DNA of 64,000 bases, taken from Antedon mediterranea (lineage: Eukaryota; Echinodermata; Crinoidea; Comatulida; Antedonidae). Under the pieces are notes generated by a model, which saw only the letters and a list, made by a program, of their open reading frames with translations, did not search any database and was not told where the DNA came from. The position numbers and the translations under genes were made by a program. The DNA is taken from contig NC_092680.1 of the NCBI RefSeq assembly GCF_964355755.1, forward strand, positions 13,803,001 to 13,867,000, in the 5' to 3' direction. This document shows positions 47,688 to 56,604 of this stretch, in pieces (the stretch's first letter is position 1; each line of letters opens with the position of its first letter).

Positions 47688-48746
47688 TTACCGGGCAATA
47701 TTCTGAACCCAACTGTTGAACTTGGCCGGATAACCTAACCACTTAACGAAATATTCCGTTTTCCCTCCTCGTTTTCTTTTCTTTATTACTTCTTCCACGC
47801 GATACGTATCCTTGTCGCTTTTGGATACTTTTTGCAATTCCTTTTCGTAAAAAGTACCTTCTATGATTTCGCCGTCCCAATCCTCCAGTTTATATGTGGG
47901 AACGGTCGAACCGGTACGCTTACGTATCCTAAATATCTCCTCCGTCCAGTTTGCCAGGTAACCTTTCTCGAAAGGCATTTTGTATCTACTTATTCGTACT
48001 TTATTACCCTCTTTGAACTTGGGCCGAACTTGTTTCTTTTGCTTCATTTTATACAGATTTTCCCAAACTTCATGTTCGTTATCTTTTGTAACCTGTGAGG
48101 GCGCCATACCGATTGATCTGTGTTTAGAATTATTGTAACTCGATACCAATTTTGGAAGTACGTCTATATATTTTCGCGTAGCTTTTGATGTAAAGTATCT
48201 CCACATCCTAGTTTTCAACGATCTATTGAATCTTTCCACGACGCTAGCTTTTGTTTCGTTATTGGTAGTGAAAAAATGTATATTCAACGATTTTAGGAGC
48301 GCTTGAACTTTACGATTAGTAAACTCTGTACCTTTATCAGTGTGAATTTTTAATGGCTTTCTTTTTCCAGATAATAGTTTTTTCATAGCAGTAAGCATAG
48401 AATCGGCAGATTTATTCTTTATAGGTAAAACCCATGCATATTTACTTAGTACGTCTATACACGTAATAAGAAACGTGTTTTGTTTATTATACTTTTTTAA
48501 AGAAGACAAGTCAACGAGATCCAATTCCCACTGCTCGTCAATAGCTGTAACAAACACCCTGTTTCTCTGAAAACGTCTTTGAATAGGTTTATGAAGAGTG
48601 TACGTATCTTGTTTTTCTAACCAGTCTTGAACGTCAGTCTTTGAAATATTAGAGTCATTTTTCACGTTTGTATAAAGTCGATCGACAACCCCGAAACTAC
48701 CAGGGTTTTTTGGGTCGTAGTACGTAGAACTTAATAGTCTGTCCAT
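47688..48746 (-). CDS. INT: Retroviral-type integrase with C-terminal chromodomain
   Basis: 352 aa from the preferred start MDRLLSSTYY at 48746 (the frame opens 12 codons earlier). The DDE triad is visible: D76 (or D79) in WELDLVDLSS, D137 in IHTDKGTEF, and E171 in ASVVERFNRS. After SH3-like sequence (NKVRISRYK) comes a chromodomain (YRVEEVIKKRKRGGKTEYFV then KWLGY and a NSW segment, about 300-348), which can guide integration to marked chromatin. The enzyme inserts the linear DNA, making the 6-bp duplication seen here. A classical HHCC zinc finger is not evident at the N-terminus. Confidence 0.95.
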   Translation of the reverse strand: MDRLLSSTYYDPKNPGSFGVVDRLYTNVKNDSNISKTDVQDWLEKQDTYTLHKPIQRRFQRNRVFVTAIDEQWELDLVDLSSLKKYNKQNTFLITCIDVLSKYAWVLPIKNKSADSMLTAMKKLLSGKRKPLKIHTDKGTEFTNRKVQALLKSLNIHFFTTNNETKASVVERFNRSLKTRMWRYFTSKATRKYIDVLPKLVSSYNNSKHRSIGMAPSQVTKDNEHEVWENLYKMKQKKQVRPKFKEGNKVRISRYKMPFEKGYLANWTEEIFRIRKRTGSTVPTYKLEDWDGEIIEGTFYEKELQKVSKSDKDTYRVEEVIKKRKRGGKTEYFVKWLGYPAKFNSWVQNIAR

Positions 48747-49032
48747 AACTCTCCCACTCGTTGAAATGAAACACTCACACATAAAACATTACTTTTTAAA
48801 AAAGAACAACAACATTTTTTTTTTGTAAATTACCAAACAATATTTTTTATTAACACACCGCACGAATCAAATATAGTACAATTGGAAATATAGTTTACAT
48901 ACATTTGGTTTACTAATACTTTTTAAAATAATTGCAAGTAATTAGAATAATCGTGAAAATAAAAGAATACAAATAAATTGTAAATGGCGTCGGTAAACAA
49001 ATAATTTGATTTATAGTTCATTGTTAAGAAAG
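48747..49032. other. Spacer between integrase and PC4-like genes
   Basis: AT-rich, no gene. It would hold the integrase promoter and the 3' end of the PC4-like gene; on the minus strand AATAAA-type words occur near 48840 and 48970. Confidence 0.4.
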
Positions 49033-49848
49033 TTATTTCAACATTGATGTAGGCCTGCGTCCTCCGTTATCGTTTTCGTCAACACCACCGTCGACGGTAA
49101 CTGCTTTATCAACCTCTTCAATCATCTTTTGTATTTCACCGTGTTGTTCGATTAACTTGTACCACTGTTTTTTTGGAAGGTTTATACCCTTTTTGCCGGG
49201 TTTAAACTCGCCTCCTTCTTCGGCCTGGTAACAACGGCGAATACATACAAACTGCTCTTCTTTCCAGTTACTAACTATCACATGTATTATAGGTGTGTCC
49301 GAAAGAGGGATTCTTACTGCCTCCACCAAGTTAATGTCTCTTTGCAAATCGTCTAGGGCTTGAAGAATTAAATCAATATTGGTAAAAAGTTTTTGCCACA
49401 ACAGAACGGGTAAATTAATACCTACAGGCCCAGGTTTGAAGGCACCATTTTCTTCCGTTTGATAAAATTCTCTGAGGCAAACATAAACAACTTCACCCCA
49501 ACGCTGGGCCACTACATGGCGTTTTTCAGACAGAAAAATCCTGTTTGTTGAGGTTATTGTAATCTTTGGTTCAGCACCGGTCATTTCGGCATAATCCTTG
49601 GCGCTCATTCCTGAGGCAGAGTGAAATGTTTTTTTACTTGTTGACGGCTTCGTTGCTTTACTCAAATCGTTAGATTGACCGTTGAAAAATTTTCTAGGAT
49701 CCAATAATTTCGAGGAGTTAGAAGTCATCGTTGGTACTTTAAAACTGCTACACTCGTCAGTTTTGGAGTTCCCCATAACTCTTTTCATAGTCCTACGAGC
49801 CTTCTCACCAATTGCTAATTTTGGAGCAGGTACGTTTTTGAAACTCAT
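49033..49848 (-). CDS. Protein with two PC4/Sub1-like ssDNA-binding domains
   Basis: 271 aa. A basic, Ser-rich N-terminal region (1-100) precedes two copies of a PC4-type unit, about 103-157 and 179-238. They share REFYQTEENGAFKPG / RRCYQAEEGGEFKPG, then GINLPVLLWQKL / GINLPKKQWYKL, the signature of PC4 (Sub1, p15) where a beta-sheet ends in R.YY..G.LKPGKKGI.L...W. PC4 domains bind single-stranded DNA and in cells act in transcription and repair. In a protein-primed replicator, a double PC4 protein is a good candidate for the single-strand binding factor or a transcription activator (inference). An acidic tail follows. It has its own upstream region with a TATA box and two E-boxes. Confidence 0.82.
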   Translation of the reverse strand: MSFKNVPAPKLAIGEKARRTMKRVMGNSKTDECSSFKVPTMTSNSSKLLDPRKFFNGQSNDLSKATKPSTSKKTFHSASGMSAKDYAEMTGAEPKITITSTNRIFLSEKRHVVAQRWGEVVYVCLREFYQTEENGAFKPGPVGINLPVLLWQKLFTNIDLILQALDDLQRDINLVEAVRIPLSDTPIIHVIVSNWKEEQFVCIRRCYQAEEGGEFKPGKKGINLPKKQWYKLIEQHGEIQKMIEEVDKAVTVDGGVDENDNGGRRPTSMLK

Positions 49849-50104
49849 GTTGAGCGATTGTATGTAGAGTGATGTACAGAGAGAGTAAAACGAATGATGG
49901 TTGATAGTTCTGAATGATTTCGTTTGAATCAGGTCCGATATATATACAGTTGAGTACGGAAGTACTTTTTTAAAAGTAATTAGCCTAAAGCGTTGTTAAT
50001 TGTTTTTCCTATCAATTGTCTCCCTACAACACGTGCGGCTTAAAGCATTGTTAATTGTTTGTTTTCCGGTCAATCGTTTTTCCGTGGCACGTGCGAAACA
50101 CGTT
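49849..50104 (-). promoter_or_regulatory. Promoter of the PC4-like gene
   Basis: On the minus strand a TATATATA box lies near 49937-49945, about 90 nt before the ATG at 49848. Upstream are two copies of a 58-bp unit, each with AAAGC(A/G)TTGTTAATTG and a CACGTG E-box (50030-50035 and 50088-50093). Confidence 0.65.
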
Positions 50105-50656
50105 TTAGATATCCTCACACAATAACTTATACAGGTTCTCTGAATTAGTCAAGGTATTTACGAGAAAGTAAACAAAATGTCTATACCGTGGTAATGAATA
50201 TTCCTCGTACTTATTCAGCTCGCTGTATACGGTATCGTCTGTAACATACTCTTTATCCAGAACCTCCCGATAAAAATAGTCAATCTGTTCTTCTGGAGAT
50301 TTCATTAAACAAAAGTCATGATCTTTTTGACCAGGCCTATCAAATTCGCAACCATAACAAGCCGCTTTACTTAACATCCAGCACATGTTTAACACTTGAG
50401 AAACAAACACTTCTCTGGCTAAATATTCCAATTTCAATAAAAATTCTCTCTCTACCTCATCTACGTACGTAAATATACAACTTGTAGCCCGGCTACCCCT
50501 CTCAACTCCTTCATCAACACCGGCGGGTACACCCTCATTGGTCCGCATGTACCGATCACCGATATCGCTACCTGTAACAACAGTCTCCTCATCATCGCTA
50601 ATAATTATAACTGTATCTACACAGCTACCTAACGAAAAATCTATACTTCCAGACAT
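50105..50656 (-). CDS. CCHC zinc-binding protein with SUMO-interacting-like motif
   Basis: 183 aa, first minus-strand gene from the right end. Near the N-terminus is DTVIIISDDEE (14-24), a hydrophobic core followed by acids, as in SUMO-interacting motifs. In the middle C100-x2-C103-x9-H113-x2-C116 (ACYGCEFDRPGQKDHDFC) is a likely zinc site; similar GC..D.P.Q..H.C motifs occur in uncharacterised Polinton and metazoan proteins as I recall. The C-terminal part is helical with many Tyr. A role in blocking or using the host SUMO/PML system is an inference from the motif. No known family name is assigned. Confidence 0.7.
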   Translation of the reverse strand: MSGSIDFSLGSCVDTVIIISDDEETVVTGSDIGDRYMRTNEGVPAGVDEGVERGSRATSCIFTYVDEVEREFLLKLEYLAREVFVSQVLNMCWMLSKAACYGCEFDRPGQKDHDFCLMKSPEEQIDYFYREVLDKEYVTDDTVYSELNKYEEYSLPRYRHFVYFLVNTLTNSENLYKLLCEDI

Positions 50657-50824
50657 AGCGAAATACTGTAACTCTACGATAAAATAGACGAAATAACTGG
50701 AAAGGTCACAAAAAGCAGTCCCTCTTCATACAATGTCTAAAAAGAAACGGCTCTAAAATATAAAAACAAAACTATTGTACCAAACAAAAAGAACAATGAA
50801 CAAAAGAAATTAGGAAATACTAAA

Positions 50825-51458
50825 CAAAGGTGACCTATGCAATGGTCAAACCGCCTAAAAATAACAATAGCAATCCTCAAACAAAGAACTGCCTTCACTA
50901 GTATATTTAAAATACAAATTCATCACCAGCTACAATTATAACCCCAGGCCAAAACAAAAACCCCGCCAAAATAACAAACCCCCTTCTCTAACAAAGAATG
51001 ACCTTTCGCTAATTAATATTACAATAACAGGAAATTAAACAATAGAAAATAAATTATATACCCTGAGGATATGACATTCCTTTCCGGCCTGGTACAAATA
51101 ATGACCTTTCACTAATTATTATTACAATACCTGGAAATTAAACAATAGAAATATGAAATATACCCTGGGGGTATGACATTCCATTCGGGTCTGGTACAAA
51201 GAGTGACCTTTCACTAATTATTATTACAATACCTGGAAATTAAACAATAGAAATATGAAATATACCCTGGGGGTATGACATTCCATTCGGGTCTGGTACA
51301 AAGAGTGACCTTTCACTAATTATTATTACAATACCTGGAAATTAAACAATAGAAATATGAAATATGCCCTAGGGGTATGACATTCCATTCGGGTCTGGAA
51401 TACTCCTGCCCTGGGGGTATGACCTTCCATTTTGGACTGTATTCCCTCTACCTCTACT
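50825..51458 (-). repeat. Polinton right terminal inverted repeat
   Basis: Inverted copy of the left end, finishing in CCTCTACCTCTACT. It contains four copies of the 102-bp subunit (marked by GACCTTTCACTAATTATTAT and a TATGACATTCC run) against two in the left arm. The 204-bp length difference between arms equals two subunits. Confidence 0.92.
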
Positions 51459-51464
51459 TATATA
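51459..51464. repeat. Target-site duplication, right (TATATA)
   Basis: Direct copy of 35833-35838, immediately after the terminal CT of the element. It confirms the element boundaries. Confidence 0.9.
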
Positions 51465-51539
51465 GTATTGGTGCTCTTTCTTTGGCTACGGTACCCTAGG
51501 GGGGAAAGAGCGTTTTAGACCAGCCACAAACACATATAC

Positions 51540-51990
51540 ACAAGGCTGTGGTAGGCGTAAGTTGATTGGTGGAATGTCAATATTTATTACGTTTAATCAT
51601 GTGACACGTCATCATAACGAGGCGAGACACATTATAATGTGTGCGCATTGTCCGCGTTCGTTTAAAAGGTGCGGACATTGACTATGTAGGCCAATAGAAT
51701 GTGGATTTCCGTAAGTTGATTGGTGGAATGTTTGTGAATATTTGAAGACGTTTGTCATGTGACACGTCTTCATAATGAGGCTATCATTCATAGGCGTATA
51801 CGTACGCAGTGACGGTGTGCGTTTATACACATCAACAAGTGTATACGTACGGATATTGAATGTGTAGGCCGATCGGATTGGTTTGTGAATATTTTACTGT
51901 GTTTGTCATGTGACACGTTTTCATAACCAGGCTGTCATCACAATGTGTACGCAATGACATACACGTGAGAATGTGTGTATACGCTTAAGC
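51540..51990. repeat. Degenerate tandem repeat, about 155-bp unit
   Basis: Three units share TAAGTTGATTGGTGGAATGT or a variant (51558, 51713, about 51868), then CATGTGACACGTC and a TCATAA.GAGGC segment. No coding; the 72-codon frame is a by-product. Confidence 0.7.
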
Positions 51991-52194
51991 CTACTACATA
52001 CAGAAAATGTGTAATATTTTATATTATACAATTATTGCAGGTTTCAGATGATGTATTATTTCTTAAAATGACTTCCAATGAATTGTAATAAAAGTTTTTA
52101 CGAGATAATAAAAGATGAGAATTGATGAATTATTATTTTAAAAGTATTTTTACATCGATTAAGCATATTTGAATACCTACCGGTATGGTACCAT

Positions 52195-53045
52195 ACATGT
52201 TCGACAATACAGTGTCGTTTATCTCTCTTTAAAAAAAAACAATATTCATAAAAAAAAATATTCTTTGAGGTTCGAACCCCAGCCGATAGCACTCAAAACT
52301 GTGCATTATCCGTTACGCCACCAAGTACATGACTGAAAAGCTGATTTATTTTAAACAGTTTGGTATGCCGTGCGTTGTTATGCAAATGAGTTTGTGCAGG
52401 TGTAATGGAGAAGATGGTATTGTTAGTCCTACGCGGTGAACACGCGACACTAATTAAATTTAAAAGTTAAATTTTGATTTTGTTAATCTTTATTAGAAAT
52501 TCAAATCATGTAAAGATACAATTTTCCGGACGGGAATCTAGAAGCTCCCCTTCTTTAGTTTGCAAAAGTAATCTTGAAAAAAACCCCATGCGGAAAAGAA
52601 GCTTACCCGTTAAAAAGAAGCCAACCTTCCCAAGAGTACTAAAAATGAGGAACACATGGGCTCTTTTTGGGGTTTTATGGTGTCTATTTAATGGAAAAGT
52701 GAATGCCATACAAAATTTAAAAAAAAAACCAAACAATATTCATAAAAAAATATCCGTCGAGGTTTGAACCCCAGCTGATAGCACTCAAAACTGAGCATTA
52801 CCCGTTGCACCACAAACTGAAACATGACTGAACAGTTGATAATAGTCTATTTATACGTGTATTACGTAATTGATTAAGCATATTTGAATACCTACCGGTA
52901 TGGTACCATACGTGTTCGACAATACAGTGTCACATATCTCTCTTTAAAAAAAAAACAATGTTCATAAAAAAAAAATATTCGTCGATGTTTGAACCCCAGC
53001 CGATAGCACTCAAAACGGAGCATTACCCGTTGCGCCACTACATGA
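52195..53045 (-). repeat. tRNA-like repeat units, three copies
   Basis: Each copy, read on the minus strand, has an A-box-like GGCGTAACGGATAATGC, a stem-loop around GAGTGCTATCGGCTGG and a GGTTCGAACC B-box, followed by an A/T run. Copies are near 52260-52335, 52755-52825 and 52975-53045; a fourth is at about 55510-55580. Surrounding DNA (CCTACCGGTATGGTACCATA) is also repeated, so these are SINE-like, not separate tRNA genes. Confidence 0.6.
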
Positions 53046-53815
53046 CTGAAAAGTTCAGTTCAGATAATATTTATTTAGATAATAATGAATGAATATATAC
53101 AAAATAGAAAAAAGATATTAAAGTGAACATAGATAAAGCAGTAATTGGTAGTCATTATTATCATGGATCCCTTCTAGAAGTTAAAAACTTGTCTCATAGG
53201 GACCCACAACAAAACACATTACTAAAAAAATGAAAATAACCTAGAATATAAAATTATATAATTTAGGATAAAAAATTACAGTATAATAACATAACTAACA
53301 TCTTCTTTATAAAAATTGTTTAAATTATATTTCAATAGTTTCATGATAATTATAAATGAAATAACTACCGATATTGGTAAATGAAAAAAAAAAAAATATG
53401 TATACATAAATTATAATTCCAGTATATATAGTATATACTATATATACATTATATATAGTATAGATTAAAGATTGCAATAATAAACAACAACTAATATTTT
53501 GTGTAAGACATAAATAGTATACGAGTATAAATAATGATAATAAGCATATTAACTAAGCAGTATAATATTTAGATATATAATGATTCTTTAACTTTTTTCG
53601 GAAAGTAAATAATGATATTGACGTTTTGATATTTGGTGGGATATGATTCCACAAATTAGGACCTGATATAGTTATAAAAAATTTAGTTTTAGTAAGTCTA
53701 GCAAAAGGAATGTTTAAATGAGAAGTTCTTAAATTGTAATTGTGAAATTTGGTACGTTTACAGAGCATATCAATCATAGAAATAGGAAGTTGGTTTTTAA
53801 AATAATTAAACATAA
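53045..53815 (-). mobile_element. 5'-truncated LINE 3' end
   Basis: On the minus strand a frame at 53553-53813 encodes the end of a CR1/L2-type ORF2: KFHNYNLRTSHLNIPFARLT, GPNLWNHIPPNIK, LFTFRKKLKNHY. It is followed by AT-rich 3' UTR-like DNA with a (TA)n palindrome near 53420-53465. Catalytic domains are absent. Confidence 0.8.
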
Positions 53816-53900
53816 AAGCTGATAATATTCTATTTATACGTGTATTACGTAATTGATCATTACGTAATAAATATCCTATTAAACTTGCTAAAACAAATAT

Positions 53901-54170
53901 GATCAGTTAGCTCAGTCGTCTGAGCGGCGTGTTAACAACACGTATGTCGTGGGTTCAATTCCCACGCTCGTCGGTGGAATAGAGTTAAGGCTATGCGAGC
54001 CACTGTGTTTGGGGTTCACAGATCATACGTCCCCCTTTCCACCACACATCATGAGGCGACAACATCAATGCATCTGGTTATGTGGTGGAAATGACCCCAA
54101 AAGGCTGTGGCAGGGCCTTAGTGCTGAGGCAGGGAGAGCACATTTACCATCTTTTTTTTTTTTTTTGGCT
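53901..54170 (+). repeat. tRNA-derived SINE, copy 1
   Basis: The 5' head has a D-arm (GCTCAGTCGTCTGAGC), a CGTG-TTAACAA-CACG anticodon-like arm (AAC in the anticodon place) and a T-arm GTGGGTTCAATTCCCAC, but no pairing acceptor stem. A unique body follows (GGCAGGGCCTTAGTGCTGAG) and then an oligo-T stretch with TGGCTTTCGC. Copy 2 at 55673-55950 shares both head and body. Confidence 0.8.
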
Positions 54171-54420
54171 TTCGCAAACTGCTTTGGTGGTTTAAATTTT
54201 ATGTTTAGCGCCCTCAATTTATTTTAATGTAAAAAAAGGGGAATTAATTCTCTTCGTTATGTGTTTAGAAGAGAATTAATTTTATCTCATCGTAGTTTGG
54301 TATGCCGTGCGTTTGTTATGCAAATGAGTGTGCACATGTGCTGTGGGAAAGATGGTATTGTTAGTAATTCGCGATAAACACACAACACTGTTCAATTTTT
54401 ATTTTGTTAATCTTTTAGGC

Positions 54421-55077
54421 CTACATTAGAATTGTAATTCTACCGTTACACATTATAGTGTACTTTTAAATATCCGTTTCATGCAAGATATTGTATTGTA
54501 GGCCTACAAATACATTGTGAATAAAAGTTTATGGCAGAATAAATAAATAAATAAATATGTTTTAAGCAGATCTTCAAAATTGAAGCATATATGAAGTCGA
54601 GATTTTTTAAAACCCAACCTAAAATTCGCATCTGGATAGTTGAAATTGAACATTATAATTATCAAAGGTGATATGATAAATCTAATTGTTTTCTAAATTA
54701 TACAAATATTAAAATTAGTAAGTAGGCTTTTGTGTGCTAGCTCTGTTTGTATTTCATAATTTTGTTTTGTTGAATTACCGTCACGGCCGCGTGCATTGCA
54801 TGTCTCACACTTGGGAAACAATCACCATTGTATGGCTGGTCCTGAAGACTTTTATATTTCGTTTCATAATTTCCGGGGACTAGCTTTCATTCTTAGCTCT
54901 GCCCCAACCATGGTGAGCTTAACTGGAGATTTAATATTTAATTTCATATTTCAATAAATATTTTTTTCAAAATTGTCTTTGCTCAGCCCCAATCATGGTG
55001 GGGTAGTGAAGACTCTTATATATAATGTTTCAAAATACTGTAGTATAGGTGTCATTTCTGAGGACCTTGTAGTTATT
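54421..55077. other. Spacer with no gene
   Basis: AT-rich DNA. It holds an AAATAAATAAATAAATA run near 54537 and a stretch near 54890-55060 in which TTAGCTC(A/T)GCCCCAA words recur, related to 155-250 at the left of the window (CTTAGCTCAGCCCCAAC). Otherwise nothing is seen. Confidence 0.4.
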
Positions 55078-56145
55078 TTAAACAGTTTGGTATGCCTTCG
55101 TTGTTATGCAAATGAGTTTTTGCAGGTGTAATGGAGAAGATGGTATTGTTAGTCCTACGCGGCGGTGAACACGCCACAAAATTAAATTTAAAAGTTTAGA
55201 AATTCAAATCATGTAAAGATACAATTTTCCGGGCGGGAATCTAGAAACTCCCTTCATTTAGTTTACCAAAGTAATCTTGAAAAGAACCCCATGTGGAAAA
55301 GAAGCTTATCCCTTGAAAAGAAGCCACCGTACCTAAGAGTACTAAAAGATGAGGAATATTCGAGGTGTTATGGTGTCCATTTAATGAAAAAAATTAATGC
55401 CATACACTTTTGTTTATGATTTAAGGTCCACTTGCCTAGGCCTGACATTTTTAAACCTCCAAATATCTCTCTTTCCAAAAAAAAACCAATATTCATTAAA
55501 AAAAAATATCTGTAGAGGTTCGGACCCCAGCTAATACCACTCAAAACTGAGCATTACCCATTGTACCACAAACTGAAACATGACTGAACAGCTGATAATT
55601 GTCTATTTATACGTGTATTACGTAATTCATCATTACATCATAAATATCCTATTAACCTTGATAAAACCAAAATGATCAGTTCGCTCAGTCGCCTGAGCGT
55701 CGTGTTGACAACATGTATTTCGTGGGTTCGATTCCCACGGTGGGCGATGGAATAGAGTTAAAGGTATGCGACCACTGTGTTTGGGGTTCATAGAATTATA
55801 CGTCCCCCTTTCCACCACACATCTTGAGAAGGCCTAGCAATGCATCTGGTAATGATGTGGTGGAAACGAACCCAAGGCTGCTGCAGGGCCTTAGTGCTGA
55901 GGCAAGGAGAGCACAATTTTTACTCTTTTTTTTTTTGGCTTTCGCTACATGTATTTGATCTCGTAAATTTTATGTTTAGCGGCCTCAATTTTGTAAAAAA
56001 AGAATTAATTATCTTCTTATCTTCGTTACGCGTTACGTGTTGAGAAGAGAATGTATCTCTCATCATAGTTTGGTATGCCGTGCCGTTCGTTGTTATACAA
56101 ATGAGTTTGTGCAGGTGTAGTGGGAAAGATGGTATTGTTAGTCAT
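55078..56145. repeat. Composite repeat, copy B
   Basis: Second copy of the structure at 52357-54420, again framed by the GTTTGGTATGCC..TTATGCAAATGAG direct repeat (55083 and about 56069). It includes one tRNA-like unit (about 55510-55580, minus) and the SINE at 55673-55950. It ends at a (TA)n run and a GGCTCTG hairpin fragment. Confidence 0.7.
55673..55950 (+). repeat. tRNA-derived SINE, copy 2
   Basis: Head with GCTCAGTCGCCTGAGC and GTGGGTTCGATTCCCAC arms; body words CCACTGTGTTTGGGGTTCA and GCAGGGCCTTAGTGCTGAGG match copy 1. It lies within the larger duplicated unit, so the two copies need not be independent insertions. Confidence 0.8.
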
Positions 56146-56339
56146 ATATATATATATATATATGGCTCTGTAATAGATCAGAGCAAAGAACTTAAGAATA
56201 TACAACAAATAACATTAATGTACGATCCAGTTTAACACTGTTCTCAACTATAGTCATTTTGGTATACTTGAGCACAGTGATAACGAATAGAATAAACTTA
56301 ACAATATAAATATAGGCCTATATTGATATAATTGACTTC

Positions 56340-56604
56340 GAAAAGTTAAATAACACTGATTTGTAAATGAATATGATGTGGACAAGTACATTTATTGATG
56401 AGTATATTGATAAATCGACTTTAAAAGTGAAATAACACTAACATTTGTAGATGAATATAACGTGGACACATGTTGATGAGTATTTTGATATAAATCGACT
56501 TTTAAAAGTGAAATAACACTATTGATTGTAGATGAATAAGGCGTGAATTGCACGTACATGTTGATGAGTATATTAATATAAATCGACTTTTAAAAGTGAA
56601 ATAA
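56340..56604. repeat. Tandem repeat of about 83 bp, three units plus
   Basis: Units share AAATCGACTTTTAAAAGTGA, AATAACACT, GTAGATGAATA and TGTTGATGAGTAT. The array is interrupted by the LINE-derived element; a further piece (CATGTTGATGAGTATTG) resumes at 58274. Confidence 0.8.

Larger units (their letters stand above)
35839..51458. mobile_element. Complete Polinton/Maverick (endogenous polintovirus-like element)
   Basis: A 15,620-bp element with 5'-AG..CT-3' ends, terminal inverted repeats of 430 bp (left) and 634 bp (right), and a perfect 6-bp duplication. It carries the whole Polinton set: protein-primed DNA polymerase B, chromodomain integrase, packaging ATPase, adenain-like protease, major and minor capsid proteins, plus two basic virion-type proteins. 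Extra genes are a Bcl-2-like candidate, a double PC4-like protein and a zinc/SIM protein. Genes lie in two convergent blocks meeting at about 44503-44641: plus strand on the left, minus strand on the right, with one minus-strand gene (41976-42487) inside the left block. No stop or frameshift breaks any main gene. The presence of capsid genes suggests that it can, or recently could, form virions (inference). Confidence 0.96.
52357..54420. repeat. Composite repeat, copy A
   Basis: Bounded at both ends by the same roughly 90-bp direct repeat (GTTTGGTATGCCGTGCGT, TGTTATGCAAATGAGT, GATGGTATTGTTAGT). Inside are a block also found at 55197-55400, tRNA-like units, a LINE 3' end and a tRNA-headed SINE. 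Copy B lies at 55078-56145 and lacks the LINE-containing insert, which is flanked in copy A by two copies of TCTATTTATACGTGTATTAC. Confidence 0.7.

Noticed and set aside
47683-47742. Upstream extension of the minor capsid frame
   Set aside because: It overlaps the integrase end; the ATG at 47682 gives the usual N-terminus.
52474-52767. 97-codon frame with a basic segment
   Set aside because: It lies in a dispersed repeat also found at 55197-55400, where the frame is not kept.
53901-53975. A true tRNA gene
   Set aside because: D-, anticodon- and T-arms are present, but the acceptor stem does not pair and the sequence continues into a repeated SINE body.
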